Shown: piece by piece, positions 1 to 10,509 of the stretch
How positions within the stretch are numbered: position 1 is the stretch's first letter
Layout of the letters: each line of letters begins with the position of its first letter
NCBI RefSeq assembly: GCF_002794355.1
Contig: NZ_PGOI01000008.1
Coordinates: forward strand, 1-64,000
Reading direction: 5' to 3'
DNA length: 64,000 bases
Source: Pseudorhodobacter sp. MZDSW-24AT
GTDB lineage: Bacteria; Pseudomonadota; Alphaproteobacteria; Rhodobacterales; Rhodobacteraceae
The notes under the pieces: generated by a model
What the model was told of the DNA's origin: nothing
Database searches by the model: none
Seen by the model: only the letters and a program-made list of their open reading frames with translations
Position numbers and translations under genes: made by a program

Positions 1-466
1 GCCGAGGCGGCGGCGATGGCCTCGGACGATTCCAATATGGGGGCTGGCGTCGACTCGGCGGCAGCGGCAGCGCGGCGGGCGCGGACGCCCCCTCCGCCAC
101 CTGGGCCTGCGGCAACGGGGCCGGGCTTTGCTCTGGCGCAGGCGCGGCCGGATCGGGCACCACAGGCGCAGGCACCGCCGCGCCGCCCTCCTGCGCATCG
201 CTTACCCCGTCGGGCGCGGCTGTCTGTTCTTCCGGCTGATCCGCGCTTGCCGCCTGCGCAGGCTCACCCTCAACCGCGTCCGCCTCGGCCTCTGCCGGTG
301 CCAGTGCATCTTGCGCTGCCACAGCATCTTGCGGTGCCGGAACCGCCTCGGGGGTCACCGCCGCGTCAGGCCGCACCGGGCCTGCCACCTGCGAGACCAC
401 CACCAGCCCGCCTGCGGCAACCAGACTTCCCACCACCAGACCCTGAACAAATCCGCGCACTGCCAT
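1..466 (-). CDS. N-terminal part of an anchored Ala/Pro-rich protein, possibly divergent polysaccharide deacetylase family
   Basis: An open frame starts at the ATG at 466 on the minus strand and runs off the window edge. The first residues, MAVRGFVQGLVVGSLVAAGG, look like a short basic head plus one hydrophobic segment (signal anchor). A long Ala/Pro/Glu/Gln-rich linker of low complexity follows. This architecture is known from divergent polysaccharide deacetylase family proteins of Rhodobacteraceae, whose catalytic domain would lie outside the window, so that name is an inference from the N-terminus only. The gene diverges from trpG with 135 bp between the starts. Below about position 100 a second minus-strand frame reads more naturally (ESTPAPILESSEAIAAAS), so a frame change in the linker is possible. 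Confidence 0.5.
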   Translation of the reverse strand, partial: MAVRGFVQGLVVGSLVAAGGLVVVSQVAGPVRPDAAVTPEAVPAPQDAVAAQDALAPAEAEADAVEGEPAQAASADQPEEQTAAPDGVSDAQEGGAAVPAPVVPDPAAPAPEQSPAPLPQAQVAEGASAPAALPLPPSRRQPPYWNRPRPSPPPR

Positions 467-601
467 GCCCCTTTTTTCTTGTCAGGCATTGTGCCCATCC
501 CGGACAGGTGATCAAGCGGTCTTGACGCCCCTGCCCCGGTCTGACCATCTATAGCCCGACCCGCCGCGCGCTTCATCCCCTATCCGACAGGCCCTCGCAA
601 G

Positions 602-1189
602 ATGCTGCTTCTGATCGACAACTACGACAGCTTCACCTACAACCTCGTCCATTACTTTGGCGAATTGGGGGCAGATGTCGTTGTAAAACGCAATGATGCG
701 CTCAATGTGCAGGATGTGCTCGCGCTCAAGCCAGAGGCGATCATCCTCTCGCCCGGGCCTTGCGATCCGGCGGCCGCCGGCATCTGCCTGCCGCTGACCA
801 CCGCCGCCTATGAGGCGAAGATCCCCCTGCTTGGCGTCTGCCTCGGCCATCAAACCATTGGCGAGGCTTTTGGCGGCCGCGTGATCCGCTGCCATGAAAT
901 CGTTCATGGCAAGATGGGCGCGATGCATCACGCTGGTGCGGGCGTCTTTCGCGGCCTGCCTTCGCCCTTCCTCGCCACCCGCTATCATTCGCTGATCGTG
1001 GAACGCGACACCCTGCCCGACTGTCTCGAGGTCACGTCTTGGCTCGAGGATGGCACCATCATGGGCCTGCGCCACAAGACGCACCTGATCGAAGGCGTGC
1101 AATTCCACCCGGAATCCATCGCCTCGGAACACGGCCATCAACTCTTGCGCAATTTCCTCGAAGAAGCCCGCGTCAAGGTGACCGCATGA
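602..1189 (+). CDS. trpG: Anthranilate synthase component II (glutamine amidotransferase)
   Basis: This 195-residue class I glutamine amidotransferase releases ammonia from glutamine for anthranilate synthase (TrpE), the first step of tryptophan synthesis in the cytoplasm. It may also serve aminodeoxychorismate synthase, since such subunits are often shared. Visible motifs are the N-terminal [13 protein letters not shown], the nucleophile elbow GVCLGHQ with Cys80, and FHPESI near the C-terminus supplying the catalytic His and Glu. The length is normal for the family. The stop overlaps the trpD start (ATGA), which indicates translational coupling. The partner trpE is not in the window. Confidence 0.97.
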   Translation: MLLLIDNYDSFTYNLVHYFGELGADVVVKRNDALNVQDVLALKPEAIILSPGPCDPAAAGICLPLTTAAYEAKIPLLGVCLGHQTIGEAFGGRVIRCHEIVHGKMGAMHHAGAGVFRGLPSPFLATRYHSLIVERDTLPDCLEVTSWLEDGTIMGLRHKTHLIEGVQFHPESIASEHGHQLLRNFLEEARVKVTA

Positions 1190-2199
1190 GCGAGGTTCTC
1201 CGCCCGCTGATCGGCCTTGCCGCGACCCGCCCTCTGACGAGAGAGGAGGCAGAGGCCGCCTTCGGCGCGCTGTTCGAAGGCCAAGGCACCCCCGCGCAGA
1301 TGGGTGGCTTTCTCATGGCGCTGCGCACGCGGGGCGAGACGGTGGATGAATATGCCGCCGCCGCAAGCGTGATGCGCGCCAAATGCCACAAGGTCACCGC
1401 CCCCGAAGGCGCAATGGACATTGTCGGCACCGGCGGCGATGGCAAGGGCACGCTCAACATCTCAACCGCGACTGCGTTCGTGGCGGCGGGCGCGGGCGTT
1501 GTGGTGGCCAAGCATGGCAACCGCAACCTTTCGTCCAAATCCGGCGCAGCGGATGCGCTTACGGAACTGGGTCTCAATGTCATGGTTGGCCCGTCATTGG
1601 TGGAAACCTGCCTGATCAAGGCCGGGATCGGCTTCATGATGGCCCCGATGCACCACCCGGCCATCCGCCATGTCATGCCTGTGCGGCAGGAACTAGGCAC
1701 CCGCACCATTTTCAATATCCTCGGGCCGCTGACCAATCCGGCGGGCGTTCGCCGCCAACTGACGGGGGCCTTCTCGGCAGATCTGATCCGCCCGATGGCC
1801 GAAACCCTGCTCGCCCTTGGCAGCATCAAGGCTTGGCTTGTCCATGGGGGCGACGGCACCGATGAAATCTCCATCGCCGCGCCCACCCGCGTGGCGGCAG
1901 TGGAACAAGGACAGATCCGCGAATTCACCCTCCATCCCGAAGACGCGGGCCTGCCCTATCACCCGTTCGAGAAAATCATGGGCGGCACCCCGGCTGAAAA
2001 CGCAGCCGCGCTGCGCGCACTTCTCGATGGTGCGCCGGGGGCTTACCGCGATGCCGTGCTTCTGAATGCGGCAGCGGCCCTCGTGGTCGCCGACAAGGCC
2101 ACGTCACTCACCGAAGGGGTCGACATGGCCCGCCAATCGATCGATTCCGGCGCGGCCAAAGGCAAAGTTGCCGATCTCGCCCGCCTGACCAACGCCTGA
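1186..2199 (+). CDS. trpD: Anthranilate phosphoribosyltransferase
   Basis: TrpD transfers phosphoribose from PRPP to anthranilate, the second step of tryptophan synthesis. The 337-residue product begins [10 protein letters not shown] at the ATG overlapping the trpG stop. An open frame continues upstream, but that extension lies inside trpG. Family motifs are the PRPP/Mg loop [14 protein letters not shown], the [12 protein letters not shown] segment and the [11 protein letters not shown] motif, in the usual order. The next gene, trpC, follows after 52 bp on the same strand. Confidence 0.97.
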   Translation: MSEVLRPLIGLAATRPLTREEAEAAFGALFEGQGTPAQMGGFLMALRTRGETVDEYAAAASVMRAKCHKVTAPEGAMDIVGTGGDGKGTLNISTATAFVAAGAGVVVAKHGNRNLSSKSGAADALTELGLNVMVGPSLVETCLIKAGIGFMMAPMHHPAIRHVMPVRQELGTRTIFNILGPLTNPAGVRRQLTGAFSADLIRPMAETLLALGSIKAWLVHGGDGTDEISIAAPTRVAAVEQGQIREFTLHPEDAGLPYHPFEKIMGGTPAENAAALRALLDGAPGAYRDAVLLNAAAALVVADKATSLTEGVDMARQSIDSGAAKGKVADLARLTNA

Positions 2200-2251
2200 C
2201 GACGCTCCTGAAGGCCCCACCCTGAACGCCCACAGGGCAAGGAACCCCGCC

Positions 2252-3064
2252 ATGTCCACCATTCTTGACCGCATCAAAACCTACAAGCTGGAAGAGATCG
2301 CCGCCCGCAAGGACGCGCGTCCGCTCGCCGATGTCGAAGATGCCGCCCGCGCCGCCCCGGCCCCGCGCGGCTTTGCCCGTGCGCTGTCCACCGCCGCCAG
2401 TTCCGGCTATGGCCTGATCGCCGAGATCAAGAAGGCCAGCCCGTCGAAAGGCCTGATCCGCCCCGATTTCGAACCGGCGGCCCTCGCGCGGGCCTATGAA
2501 GAAGGCGGCGCCACCTGTCTTTCGGTTCTCACCGACACACCCTCTTTCCAAGGCGCCGATGAATATCTGACCGAAGCCGCGCAAGCCACCGCGCTGCCCT
2601 GCCTGCGGAAGGATTTCATGTATGACCCCTATCAGATCGTCGAGGCCCGCGCCTTGCAAGCCGATTGTGTCTTGCTGATCATGGCCTCCCTCTCGGACGA
2701 ACAGGCGACCGAACTGGAAGACACCGCGCTTGAATGGGGCATGGATGTGCTGGTCGAGGTGCATGACCGGGCCGAACTGGACCGCGCCGCGCGCCTGAAA
2801 TCCCGGCTTCTGGGCATCAACAACCGCAGCCTGCACAGCTTTGACGTGACGCTCGACACCACCCGCGACCTTGCGCGCCGGGTGCCCGAAGACCGGCTGA
2901 TCGTCTCGGAATCCGGGCTGCACACGCCCGCCGATCTGGCCGATCTTGCGCAATATGGTGCGCGCTGCTTCCTGATCGGTGAATCGCTGATGCGTCAGGC
3001 GGACGTGGCCGCCGCCACCCGCGCCATCCTTGCCCGCCCGCTCACCGCGCAGGGCGGGATATGA
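2252..3064 (+). CDS. trpC: Indole-3-glycerol phosphate synthase
   Basis: TrpC converts carboxyphenylaminodeoxyribulose phosphate to indole-3-glycerol phosphate. It is a single-domain (beta/alpha)8 barrel of 270 residues, not the TrpC-TrpF fusion of enterobacteria. Diagnostic segments are [12 protein letters not shown] (substrate-binding lysine), [11 protein letters not shown] (catalytic lysine), LLGINNRSL and SESGL. Its stop overlaps the moaC start by ATGA, so tryptophan and molybdenum cofactor genes are probably one transcript. Confidence 0.97.
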   Translation: MSTILDRIKTYKLEEIAARKDARPLADVEDAARAAPAPRGFARALSTAASSGYGLIAEIKKASPSKGLIRPDFEPAALARAYEEGGATCLSVLTDTPSFQGADEYLTEAAQATALPCLRKDFMYDPYQIVEARALQADCVLLIMASLSDEQATELEDTALEWGMDVLVEVHDRAELDRAARLKSRLLGINNRSLHSFDVTLDTTRDLARRVPEDRLIVSESGLHTPADLADLAQYGARCFLIGESLMRQADVAAATRAILARPLTAQGGI

Positions 3065-3549
3065 CCTCGGGCCTGACCCATTTCGATGCCGAAGGCGCGG
3101 CCCATATGGTCGATGTCTCGGACAAGCCCGTCACCGCCCGGGTGGCGGTGGCGCGCGGCACGGTGGTGATGACGGCAGAGACGCTGGCGCTCATCACCAG
3201 CGGTCAGGCCAAGAAGGGCGATGTCTTGGGCGTCGCGCGGCTTGCGGGGATCATGGCGGCCAAGAAAACCGCCGATCTCATCCCGCTCTGCCATCCGCTC
3301 CCCCTCACCAAGGTCGCGCTGACGCTGACCCCCGACAGCGCGCGGCCCGGCATCGTGGTCGAGGCCACGGTGAAAACCGGCGGTCAGACCGGGGTAGAGA
3401 TGGAGGCGCTGACGGCCGTCTCCGTCGCCTGTCTCACGATCTATGACATGGTGAAGGCGGTCGAAAAATCGATGCGGATCGAAGGGATACAGCTGATCCT
3501 GAAAGAAGGCGGCAAGTCGGGGCGCTACAGTCTCGGGGATCAGCCATGA
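3061..3549 (+). CDS. moaC: Cyclic pyranopterin monophosphate synthase MoaC
   Basis: MoaC acts after the radical enzyme MoaA to make cyclic pyranopterin monophosphate, an early intermediate of molybdenum cofactor. The 162-residue length is standard. Family signatures are [18 protein letters not shown] at the N-terminus, [15 protein letters not shown] with the conserved CHP, and [20 protein letters not shown]. It overlaps trpC upstream and moeA downstream by four bases each, giving tight coupling. Confidence 0.97.
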   Translation: MTSGLTHFDAEGAAHMVDVSDKPVTARVAVARGTVVMTAETLALITSGQAKKGDVLGVARLAGIMAAKKTADLIPLCHPLPLTKVALTLTPDSARPGIVVEATVKTGGQTGVEMEALTAVSVACLTIYDMVKAVEKSMRIEGIQLILKEGGKSGRYSLGDQP

Positions 3550-4730
3550 TCTCGGTCGACGAGGCACTCGCTCATTGCCTCGCCCTCGTGGCCCCCTTGC
3601 CGACCGAAGCCGTGCCGCTGGCGCAGGCCTGTGGCCGCTACATGCCGCAGCCCGCCACCGCCACCCGCGACCAGCCGCCCTTCGCCGCCTCGGCGATGGA
3701 TGGCTACGCGGTCCAAGGTGACCCTGCCCCCGGGGATCGCTTCACGGTCGTGGGCGAGGCCGGGGCCGGCCATGCGTGGCACGGCACCCTTGGCCCGCTG
3801 CAAACCGCACGCATCTTCACCGGTGCGCCGCTGCCCGCCGGCGCCACCCGCGTGCTCCTTCAGGAAGACGTGACCCGGGACGGTGACATCATCACCCTGT
3901 CCTCCGGCGCCGATACCGCCACCCATATCCGCCCCGCCGGTCAGGATTTCCGCGCAGGCGACTCGCTGTCGCCCCGGCTCTTGCGCCCCAATGATCTGGC
4001 GCTTCTGGCGGCGATGAACATTCCGCGCGTCGCCGTCACCCGTCGCCCGGTCGTGGCGCTCATCGCCACGGGGGATGAGCTGGTGATGCCGGGCGAAGTG
4101 CCCGGCCCCGACCAGATCATCGCCTCCAACAGCTTCACCCTCAAGGCGCTGGCCGAAACCGCCGGGGCCGAGGTGCGGCTCCTGCCCATCGCGCGTGACA
4201 CGGCCGAGTCGCTGCGCTTCGTGCTTGATCTCGCCGCCGATGCCGATGTCATCGTCACCACCGGGGGGGCCTCGGTGGGCGATCACGATCTGGTGGCGCA
4301 GGTGGCGCAAGCCATGGGCCTGCAACGCGCCTTCTGGAAAATCGCCATGCGCCCCGGCAAGCCCCTCATGGCGGGGCGCCTTGGCAGCGCCGCCCTGCTC
4401 GGCCTGCCCGGCAACCCGGTCTCCTCCATCGTCTGCGCGCATCTTTTCCTTGTGCCGATGATCCGCGCCTTGCTGGGCCAGCCCGCAGAGGCCCTCGCCC
4501 CCCGCCCGCGCACCGCCCTTCTGACCGAAGATCTTCCCGCCAACGGCCCCCGCGCGCATTACATGCGCGCTACGCTCACCCCCACCGAAGGCCTGCCCCA
4601 GATCACCCCCTTCGCGCGCCAAGACAGCTCGCTCCTGTCCATCCTGTCGCAAGCCGATTCCCTCTTGATCCGCCCGGTGCAAGACGGCCCTCGCGCACAA
4701 GGAAGCCTTGTTCCCTACCTGCCGCTTTGA
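3546..4730 (+). CDS. moeA: Molybdopterin molybdenumtransferase MoeA
   Basis: MoeA inserts molybdate into adenylylated molybdopterin, the last general step of molybdenum cofactor synthesis. The 394-residue protein shows the family order: an N-terminal domain with [11 protein letters not shown], then LIATGDELV, the MPT-binding segment [12 protein letters not shown], and [12 protein letters not shown] with GLPGNPVSS. It follows moaC with an ATGA overlap and is the last gene before the separate lexA promoter. A user of the cofactor, a molybdenum hydroxylase large subunit, lies about 7 kb downstream. Confidence 0.97.
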   Translation: MISVDEALAHCLALVAPLPTEAVPLAQACGRYMPQPATATRDQPPFAASAMDGYAVQGDPAPGDRFTVVGEAGAGHAWHGTLGPLQTARIFTGAPLPAGATRVLLQEDVTRDGDIITLSSGADTATHIRPAGQDFRAGDSLSPRLLRPNDLALLAAMNIPRVAVTRRPVVALIATGDELVMPGEVPGPDQIIASNSFTLKALAETAGAEVRLLPIARDTAESLRFVLDLAADADVIVTTGGASVGDHDLVAQVAQAMGLQRAFWKIAMRPGKPLMAGRLGSAALLGLPGNPVSSIVCAHLFLVPMIRALLGQPAEALAPRPRTALLTEDLPANGPRAHYMRATLTPTEGLPQITPFARQDSSLLSILSQADSLLIRPVQDGPRAQGSLVPYLPL

Positions 4731-4749
4731 CGCGGCCCCCGCTTTCGGC

Positions 4750-4778
4750 TTGACACAAAACAGGAACACGGGCAGAAC
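4750..4778 (+). promoter_or_regulatory. lexA promoter with LexA (SOS) box
   Basis: A TTGACA hexamer lies at 4750-4755. Just downstream, 4764-4778 reads GAAC-ACGGGCA-GAAC, an exact complement of the alphaproteobacterial SOS box GTTC-N7-GTTC. Two further GAAC half-sites lie at 4780-4783 and 4790-4793. The box sits between the -35 element and the expected -10 region, which fits autorepression by LexA. Box type and role are established for Rhodobacter and other alphaproteobacteria; occupancy here is inferred. Confidence 0.8.
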
Positions 4779-4810
4779 AGAACACTAACGAACACAGATC
4801 AGGGTGGGGC

Positions 4811-5503
4811 ATGCTGACGCGTAAACAGTTGGAACTTCTCGATTTCATCAAGGCGCGGATGGATGTCGACGGCGTCCCCCCGTCTTTTGATGAGATGAAG
4901 GATGCGCTCGACCTGCGCTCCAAATCCGGCATCCATCGTCTGATCACGGCGCTGGAAGAACGCGGCTTCATCCGCCGTCTGGCGCACCGCGCCCGCGCGC
5001 TGGAAATCATCAAGCTGCCCGACGCGATGGAAAAGCCCGGCTTCACCCCGCGCGTGATTCAGGGCGACAAACCCGCCGCCCCGCCCCCGCGCGCCGCGCT
5101 GGCGATTGAAACCATCCATGCGCTCGAACTGCCCGTCATGGGTCGCATCGCCGCCGGTGTCCCGATTGAGGCGATTTCCGAAGTCTCGCACCATGTCGCG
5201 GTCCCCGGCTCCATGCTCGCAGGCAGCGGCACCCATTACGCGCTTGAGGTAAAGGGCGACTCGATGATCGAAGCCGGGATCAACGATGGCGACATCGTGG
5301 TGATCCGCGAACAGAACACGGCCGAGAATGGCGACATCGTGGTCGCCCTTGTCGATGATGCCGAAGCCACCCTGAAACGCTTCCGCCGCAAAGGCAGCAT
5401 GATCGCGCTTGAAGCGGCCAACCCCGCCTATGAAACCCGGATGCTCCCCGACAACCGCGTCAAGGTGCAGGGCCGCCTCGTCGGCCTGATCCGCAGCTAC
5501 TAG
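4811..5503 (+). CDS. lexA: SOS repressor LexA
   Basis: LexA represses DNA-damage genes and cleaves itself when RecA filaments form. The 230-residue protein has a winged helix at residues 1-65 ([26 protein letters not shown]) and a C-terminal S24 peptidase domain. The cleavage site is Ala115-Gly116 in GRIAAGVP. The catalytic dyad is Ser151 in KGDSMIEAG and Lys189 in EATLKRF. The linker is longer than in E. coli, as usual in alphaproteobacteria. The gene is preceded by a consensus LexA box and ends convergently with comEC, sharing CTAG. Confidence 0.97.
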   Translation: MLTRKQLELLDFIKARMDVDGVPPSFDEMKDALDLRSKSGIHRLITALEERGFIRRLAHRARALEIIKLPDAMEKPGFTPRVIQGDKPAAPPPRAALAIETIHALELPVMGRIAAGVPIEAISEVSHHVAVPGSMLAGSGTHYALEVKGDSMIEAGINDGDIVVIREQNTAENGDIVVALVDDAEATLKRFRRKGSMIALEAANPAYETRMLPDNRVKVQGRLVGLIRSY

Positions 5504-7596
5504 GGCCGCGCGCCCGGCCGGATCACCGCGTCCAGCCCTCCGGGCGGGCGCGGGGCCGACCATGCCCGCCGCGCGCCAAGGCCTGTCTCCACCCGCAACC
5601 CGCCGTCCACGGCCTGCAACGCCACAGCGCCCACCGCGTGCAGCCGCGCCGGGTCCAGCACCAGACAGCCGTCCGGCACCGCGTCCACCACCACCGACAC
5701 CACCACCAGATCGGCCTGCGCACAGGCCTCGGCCACACGGGCGGCCGCGCCCCGGCCTTTCAGAGCCGCCCCGGTCACCCCGCCCGCCTCAAACAGCCGC
5801 AACCCCACCGCGCCGCGCATTCCCGGTCGCGCTGCGGCCACCTCTTGCGGCGCCAGATCGCCGTCATTGGCCAGCCAGTTCTCGGCCACGAACCCCGCCC
5901 CCGTCGGTGCCGAAAGCGCCCGCCCCTCTGGCCCCAGCACCCCCACCAGCGCGGCATCCGCCGAAATCAGCACCAAGGGCCGCGTCGCCCCCAGCCACAG
6001 GGCCCCCGCCAGCAGCGCAGGCCCCAGCCCCAAACCGCGCCAACGCCCCGGCAGCAGGATCACCAGCGCCCCTGCCAAGGTGATCAGCGGCAAGACAAGC
6101 GGCCCCGGCGCGGGCACCGCCGCCACCGCGCCCTCCCATCCGGCCACCCAATGCGCCACCCACAAGATCCACGCGGCCCCCCGCTCCATCAACCACAGCG
6201 CGGGCGCCGCCAGCCCCAGCGGCGCCAGCAAGGCCGCGACCGCCCCGGCGGGCATCACCACCGCACCCATCACAGGCACGGTCAACAGATTGGCAATCAG
6301 CCCATAGGCCGCATAGCGGTTGAAATGCGCCGCCGCATAGGGGGCGGTCGCAAAGCCGCCAATCACGCTCGACAGCACCAGCGGGAACAGCGGCACCACC
6401 CATGTCGGCAGGTGCCCGGCCACCACCCGCCGGTCCACCGCGCGGAACCCCGCAATCAGCGCCACCGTGGCCGCGAATGACATCTGGAATCCGGGGTCCA
6501 ACAGGCTTTCCGGCTTCCACGCCAGCAAGATCACCCCCGCCAGCGCCACCGACCGCAAGGTCAGCGCCTGCCGGTCCAACAGCACGGCCCCCAACATCAC
6601 CGACACCATGATGAAGGCGCGCTCTGTCGCCACATTCGACCCGGACAGCGCAAGATAAAAGGCGGCCACAGCAAAAGACGCCACCGCCGCCACCTTCTTC
6701 GTATTGATCCGCAAGGCGATCCACGGGATCAGCGCCAGACCATAGCGGATCAGCGCAAAGACAAAGGCGATCAGAAAGGCCAGATTCATCCCCGAAATCG
6801 CAAGCAGATGCGCAAGGCTGCTGTCGCGCAGCGCCTCTGCCGTCGCCGCCGAGATGCCCGACCGGTCCCCCGTCATGGCGCCTGCGGCAAAGGCGCCCGC
6901 CTGTCCCGGCATCTGCGCCTGCATCCCGGACGACAGATGGCTGCGCAAACGGTCCACCGGGCGCGCACCCGGCGCGGCGGCGGCCCAGAGCATCAAGGGC
7001 GTGGTGCTGAACCCGGTGGCGCCCAGACCTTCGAAATAGGCCATGCGCCGAAAGTCAAAGCTCCCCGGCTCCACCGGCCCTGCCGGCGGCGACAGCCGCG
7101 CCGTCAGCATCACCACCTCGCCCGGAAAGGGCGCGTGGCCGGGGCTCTTGCTGCGCAGCGCCACCCGCACCCGGCGCGGCACCCGTTCGGGCGGCACCCG
7201 GTCCAGCTGCACTTGGTCCAGCGTCACCCGCAGCGCGTCGCCCTGACTGCGGTCGATCCAGACCACACGGCCCGTCACCGCGCCGTAATAGTCAGACGTC
7301 AGCACCGGCGCGCGCACCATCTCCACCCGCAGCCCGCAGGCCAGCACGCCGCAGGCCAGCGCCGCCACTGCGGCGGCGGGCGGATGCAGCGCCTCTGGCC
7401 CCCACAGCCGCAAGGCGGCCACCGCCAGCACCACCGCCAGCGCCGCCGCATAGACCGCGCGCCCCGGCTCTTCGGGCAGCAGGAACCAGCCCCAGACCCC
7501 GGTTCCCATGACCAAGGGCACCCAAGGAAAGAGGCGCCCGCGCGCCTCGGCCAGCATCTCCAGCGGTCGGGTCAGCCAGCCAGTCAGGACCGCCAC
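5500..7596 (-). CDS. comEC: ComEC/Rec2 family DNA-uptake channel
   Basis: ComEC forms the inner-membrane channel that carries single-stranded DNA into the cytoplasm during transformation. The 698-residue protein has hydrophobic helices at the N-terminus and an OB-like region near residues 90-200. A Competence-domain core follows with [17 protein letters not shown] and several more membrane segments. The last 150 residues replace the metallo-beta-lactamase domain but show no HxHxDH metal motif, a loss seen in many alphaproteobacterial ComEC proteins. The start is a GTG with GGGA five to six bases upstream. It diverges from gltX. No other competence gene is visible. Confidence 0.9.
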   Translation of the reverse strand: MAVLTGWLTRPLEMLAEARGRLFPWVPLVMGTGVWGWFLLPEEPGRAVYAAALAVVLAVAALRLWGPEALHPPAAAVAALACGVLACGLRVEMVRAPVLTSDYYGAVTGRVVWIDRSQGDALRVTLDQVQLDRVPPERVPRRVRVALRSKSPGHAPFPGEVVMLTARLSPPAGPVEPGSFDFRRMAYFEGLGATGFSTTPLMLWAAAAPGARPVDRLRSHLSSGMQAQMPGQAGAFAAGAMTGDRSGISAATAEALRDSSLAHLLAISGMNLAFLIAFVFALIRYGLALIPWIALRINTKKVAAVASFAVAAFYLALSGSNVATERAFIMVSVMLGAVLLDRQALTLRSVALAGVILLAWKPESLLDPGFQMSFAATVALIAGFRAVDRRVVAGHLPTWVVPLFPLVLSSVIGGFATAPYAAAHFNRYAAYGLIANLLTVPVMGAVVMPAGAVAALLAPLGLAAPALWLMERGAAWILWVAHWVAGWEGAVAAVPAPGPLVLPLITLAGALVILLPGRWRGLGLGPALLAGALWLGATRPLVLISADAALVGVLGPEGRALSAPTGAGFVAENWLANDGDLAPQEVAAARPGMRGAVGLRLFEAGGVTGAALKGRGAAARVAEACAQADLVVVSVVVDAVPDGCLVLDPARLHAVGAVALQAVDGGLRVETGLGARRAWSAPRPPGGLDAVIRPGARP

Positions 7597-7673
7597 CTTG
7601 TTTCCCGCCCTTTCACCGCCTAGAACCGGGCCAAGCCTACCGCCAAGATGGTTTCCGAAAGGTTAATCCCACC

Positions 7674-9080
7674 ATGTCCTCCGCCCCGATCGTCACCCGC
7701 TTTGCTCCCTCGCCCACCGGATACCTCCACATCGGCGGCGCCCGCACCGCGCTCTTCAACTGGCTGTTCGCGCGCGGGCGCGGCGGCAAGTTTCTCTTGC
7801 GCATCGAAGACACCGACCGCGAACGCTCCACGCCCGAAGCCACCGCCGCCATCCTGCAAGGCCTGACATGGCTGGGCCTCGACTGGGATGGCGAGGCCGT
7901 CAGCCAGTTCGAACAGCGCCACCGCCACGCCGAAGTCGCGCATGACATGCTGGCGCGCGGCACCGCCTACAAATGCTTTTCCACCCCTGAAGAGATCGCC
8001 GCCTTCCGCGCCGCGCGCGAGGCCGAAGGCGCAAGCTACGCCGTCTTCCAAAGCCCGTGGCGCGATGCCGACCCCGCCACCCACCCCGACGCGCCCTATG
8101 CCATCCGCATGAAGGCCCCCCGCAGCGGCGAGACAAAGATCCTCGATCAGGTTCAGGGCACCGTCACCGTGCGCAATGACCAGCTGGACGACATGATCGT
8201 CCTGCGCTCCGACGGCACCCCCACCTATATGCTGGCCGTTGTGGTCGATGACCATGACATGGGCGTCACCCATGTGATCCGCGGCGACGACCACCTCAAC
8301 AACGCCGCCCGCCAGCAGATGGTCTATGACGCCATGGGGTGGCCGGTGCCGGTCTGGGCGCATATCCCCTTGATCCATGGCCCCGATGGCAAGAAACTGT
8401 CGAAACGCCATGGCGCCACCGCCGTGGGCGATTATCAGGCCTTGGGCTACCCCGCCGCCGGGATGCGCAATTACCTCACCCGTCTGGGCTGGGCGCAAGG
8501 CGATGCCGAGCTTTTCACCACCGAACAGGCGCTTGCGATGTTCGGGCTTGAGGGAATCGGACGCAGCCCGGCGCGGCTTGATTTCAAGAAGCTGGAATCA
8601 ACCTGCGGCTGGCATCTGGCGCAAGCCGAGGATGCTGCATTGCTGCATGAGATCGAAGGCTACCTCGCCGCCGCCGACCGCCCCGCCTTGACGCAAGGGC
8701 AACGCGAACTGCTCTCCCGCGCGCTTTACTGCGTCAAGGACCGCGCCAAAACCTTCCCGGAACTGCTTGATAAGGCGCAGTTTGCCCTCACCTCCCGCCC
8801 GGTCGACATCGACGAGGCGGCGGGCAAGGCGCTTGACGCTGTATCCCGTGGTATACTGAAGGAATTGACGCTGCGCCTGCAAAATGTTAGCTGGACGAAG
8901 GATGCGCTTGAGTCCATTCTGACGGAAGTTGCCACGGCCCATGGCATCGGTTTCGGAAAACTGGCCGCTCCCCTGCGTGCCGCCCTTGCCGGGCGCAGTG
9001 CCACCCCAAGTGTCTATGACATGATGCTGGTCATCGGTCAGGACGAAACGATTGCGCGGTTGCAGGACGCCGCAGCCTGA
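7674..9080 (+). CDS. gltX: Glutamate-tRNA ligase
   Basis: GltX charges tRNA-Glu with glutamate, a class I synthetase reaction. The 468-residue protein carries the HIGH-type motif in [19 protein letters not shown] near the N-terminus and the KMSKS-type motif KKLSKRHG near residue 240, followed by the helical anticodon-binding domain. Rhodobacteraceae often have two GltX paralogues, and because gatB is present in this window, misacylation of tRNA-Gln followed by amidation is expected in the cell. It sits upstream of gltA on the same strand with an 80-bp gap. Confidence 0.96.
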   Translation: MSSAPIVTRFAPSPTGYLHIGGARTALFNWLFARGRGGKFLLRIEDTDRERSTPEATAAILQGLTWLGLDWDGEAVSQFEQRHRHAEVAHDMLARGTAYKCFSTPEEIAAFRAAREAEGASYAVFQSPWRDADPATHPDAPYAIRMKAPRSGETKILDQVQGTVTVRNDQLDDMIVLRSDGTPTYMLAVVVDDHDMGVTHVIRGDDHLNNAARQQMVYDAMGWPVPVWAHIPLIHGPDGKKLSKRHGATAVGDYQALGYPAAGMRNYLTRLGWAQGDAELFTTEQALAMFGLEGIGRSPARLDFKKLESTCGWHLAQAEDAALLHEIEGYLAAADRPALTQGQRELLSRALYCVKDRAKTFPELLDKAQFALTSRPVDIDEAAGKALDAVSRGILKELTLRLQNVSWTKDALESILTEVATAHGIGFGKLAAPLRAALAGRSATPSVYDMMLVIGQDETIARLQDAAA

Positions 9081-9160
9081 TCCGGCTGCCCCTGCGACCC
9101 CACCAGAATGCGCCACCAGCCGGGACGGTCCGGCGGGGCAAGAAACGAGGGATGTGAGAG

Positions 9161-10456
9161 ATGGCCGAGACAAAAAAGAACGCGACCCTAACTTTGGACG
9201 GCAAGTCCTATGACCTGCCCGTGTTTTCGCCCACGCTTGGCCCCGATGTCCTCGACATCCGCAAGCTCTATGGCCAAGCCGATGTGTTCACCTTCGACCC
9301 GGGCTTCACCTCCACCGCCTCTTGCGAAAGCGCGATCACCTATATCGACGGCGACAAGGGCGAACTGCTGCACCGCGGCTACTCGATCGAGGAACTGGCC
9401 GAGCATTCGCATTACCTCGAAGTCTGCTATCTGCTGCTCTACGGCGAACTGCCGACCGCGGCTCAGCTCACCGATTTCGAACAGCGCGTGACCCGTCACA
9501 CGATGGTGCACGAACAGATGCACAACTTCTTCCGTGGCTTCCGCCGCGATGCGCACCCCATGGCCACCATGGTGGGCGTGGTCGGCGCGATGTCGGCCTT
9601 CTACCACGACTCGACCGACATCAACGATCCTTGGCAGCGGGAAGTGGCCGCGATCCGCATGATCGCAAAGCTGCCCACCATTGCCGCCATGGCCTATAAA
9701 TACTCGATCGGCCAGCCCTTCGTCTATCCGAAGAACAGCCTCGATTACGCGGGCAACTTCCTGCACATGTGCTTTGCCATCCCGGCCGAGGATTATGTGG
9801 TCAACCCGATCCTCGCCAAGGCGATGGACCGGATCATGATGCTGCACGCCGATCACGAACAGAACGCCTCCACCTCCACGGTGCGCCTGGCGGGCTCGTC
9901 GGGGGCCAACCCCTTTGCCTGCATCGCGGCGGGCATCGCCTGCCTCTGGGGCCCGGCCCATGGCGGCGCCAACCAAGCCTGCCTTGAAATGCTCAAGGAA
10001 ATCGGCACCGTCGACCGCATCCCGGAATTCGTGGCCAAGGCCAAAGACAAGGACTCGGGCTTCCGCCTCATGGGCTTTGGCCACCGCGTCTACAAGAACT
10101 TCGATCCCCGCGCGACGGTGATGAAAGAGTCGGCGGATGAGGTGCTGGGCCTTCTGGGCGTGGAAAACAACCCGCTCCTTCAGGTCGCCAAGGAACTGGA
10201 ACGCATCGCGCTGTCGGATGAATACTTCATCTCGAAAAAGCTCTATCCCAACGTCGATTTCTATTCGGGCATCATCCTCGAAGCCATGGGCTTCCCCACC
10301 TCGATGTTCACCCCGATCTTTGCAATCAGCCGCACCGTGGGCTGGATCTCGCAGTGGAAGGAAATGATCGGCGACAAGGGCCAAAAGATCGGGCGTCCGC
10401 GCCAGCTCTATATTGGCGAGCCGCACCGGGCCTATGTGGATGTGCGCAACCGCTGA
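9161..10456 (+). CDS. gltA: Type II citrate synthase
   Basis: Citrate synthase condenses oxaloacetate and acetyl-CoA to start the TCA cycle. The 431-residue protein is the hexameric Gram-negative type. It has the N-terminal beta-domain ([14 protein letters not shown]), the catalytic [18 protein letters not shown] region, [15 protein letters not shown] with a catalytic His, and [16 protein letters not shown] with another catalytic His and arginine. A good ribosome site (GAGGGATGTGAGAG) precedes the ATG. A strong intrinsic terminator follows 20 bases after the stop. Confidence 0.98.
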   Translation: MAETKKNATLTLDGKSYDLPVFSPTLGPDVLDIRKLYGQADVFTFDPGFTSTASCESAITYIDGDKGELLHRGYSIEELAEHSHYLEVCYLLLYGELPTAAQLTDFEQRVTRHTMVHEQMHNFFRGFRRDAHPMATMVGVVGAMSAFYHDSTDINDPWQREVAAIRMIAKLPTIAAMAYKYSIGQPFVYPKNSLDYAGNFLHMCFAIPAEDYVVNPILAKAMDRIMMLHADHEQNASTSTVRLAGSSGANPFACIAAGIACLWGPAHGGANQACLEMLKEIGTVDRIPEFVAKAKDKDSGFRLMGFGHRVYKNFDPRATVMKESADEVLGLLGVENNPLLQVAKELERIALSDEYFISKKLYPNVDFYSGIILEAMGFPTSMFTPIFAISRTVGWISQWKEMIGDKGQKIGRPRQLYIGEPHRAYVDVRNR

Positions 10457-10476
10457 TCGCGCCCCCCTGTAAACCC

Positions 10477-10505
10477 AAAGGGCTGCCCTCGGGGCAGCCC
10501 TTTTT
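10477..10505 (+). terminator. Intrinsic terminator of gltA
   Basis: A perfect 12-bp stem (10477-10488 with 10492-10503) has a three-base loop and ends in a run of five T (10501-10505). It lies just after the gltA stop and before the convergent DUF2235 gene. Confidence 0.93.
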
Positions 10506-10509
10506 GCAC

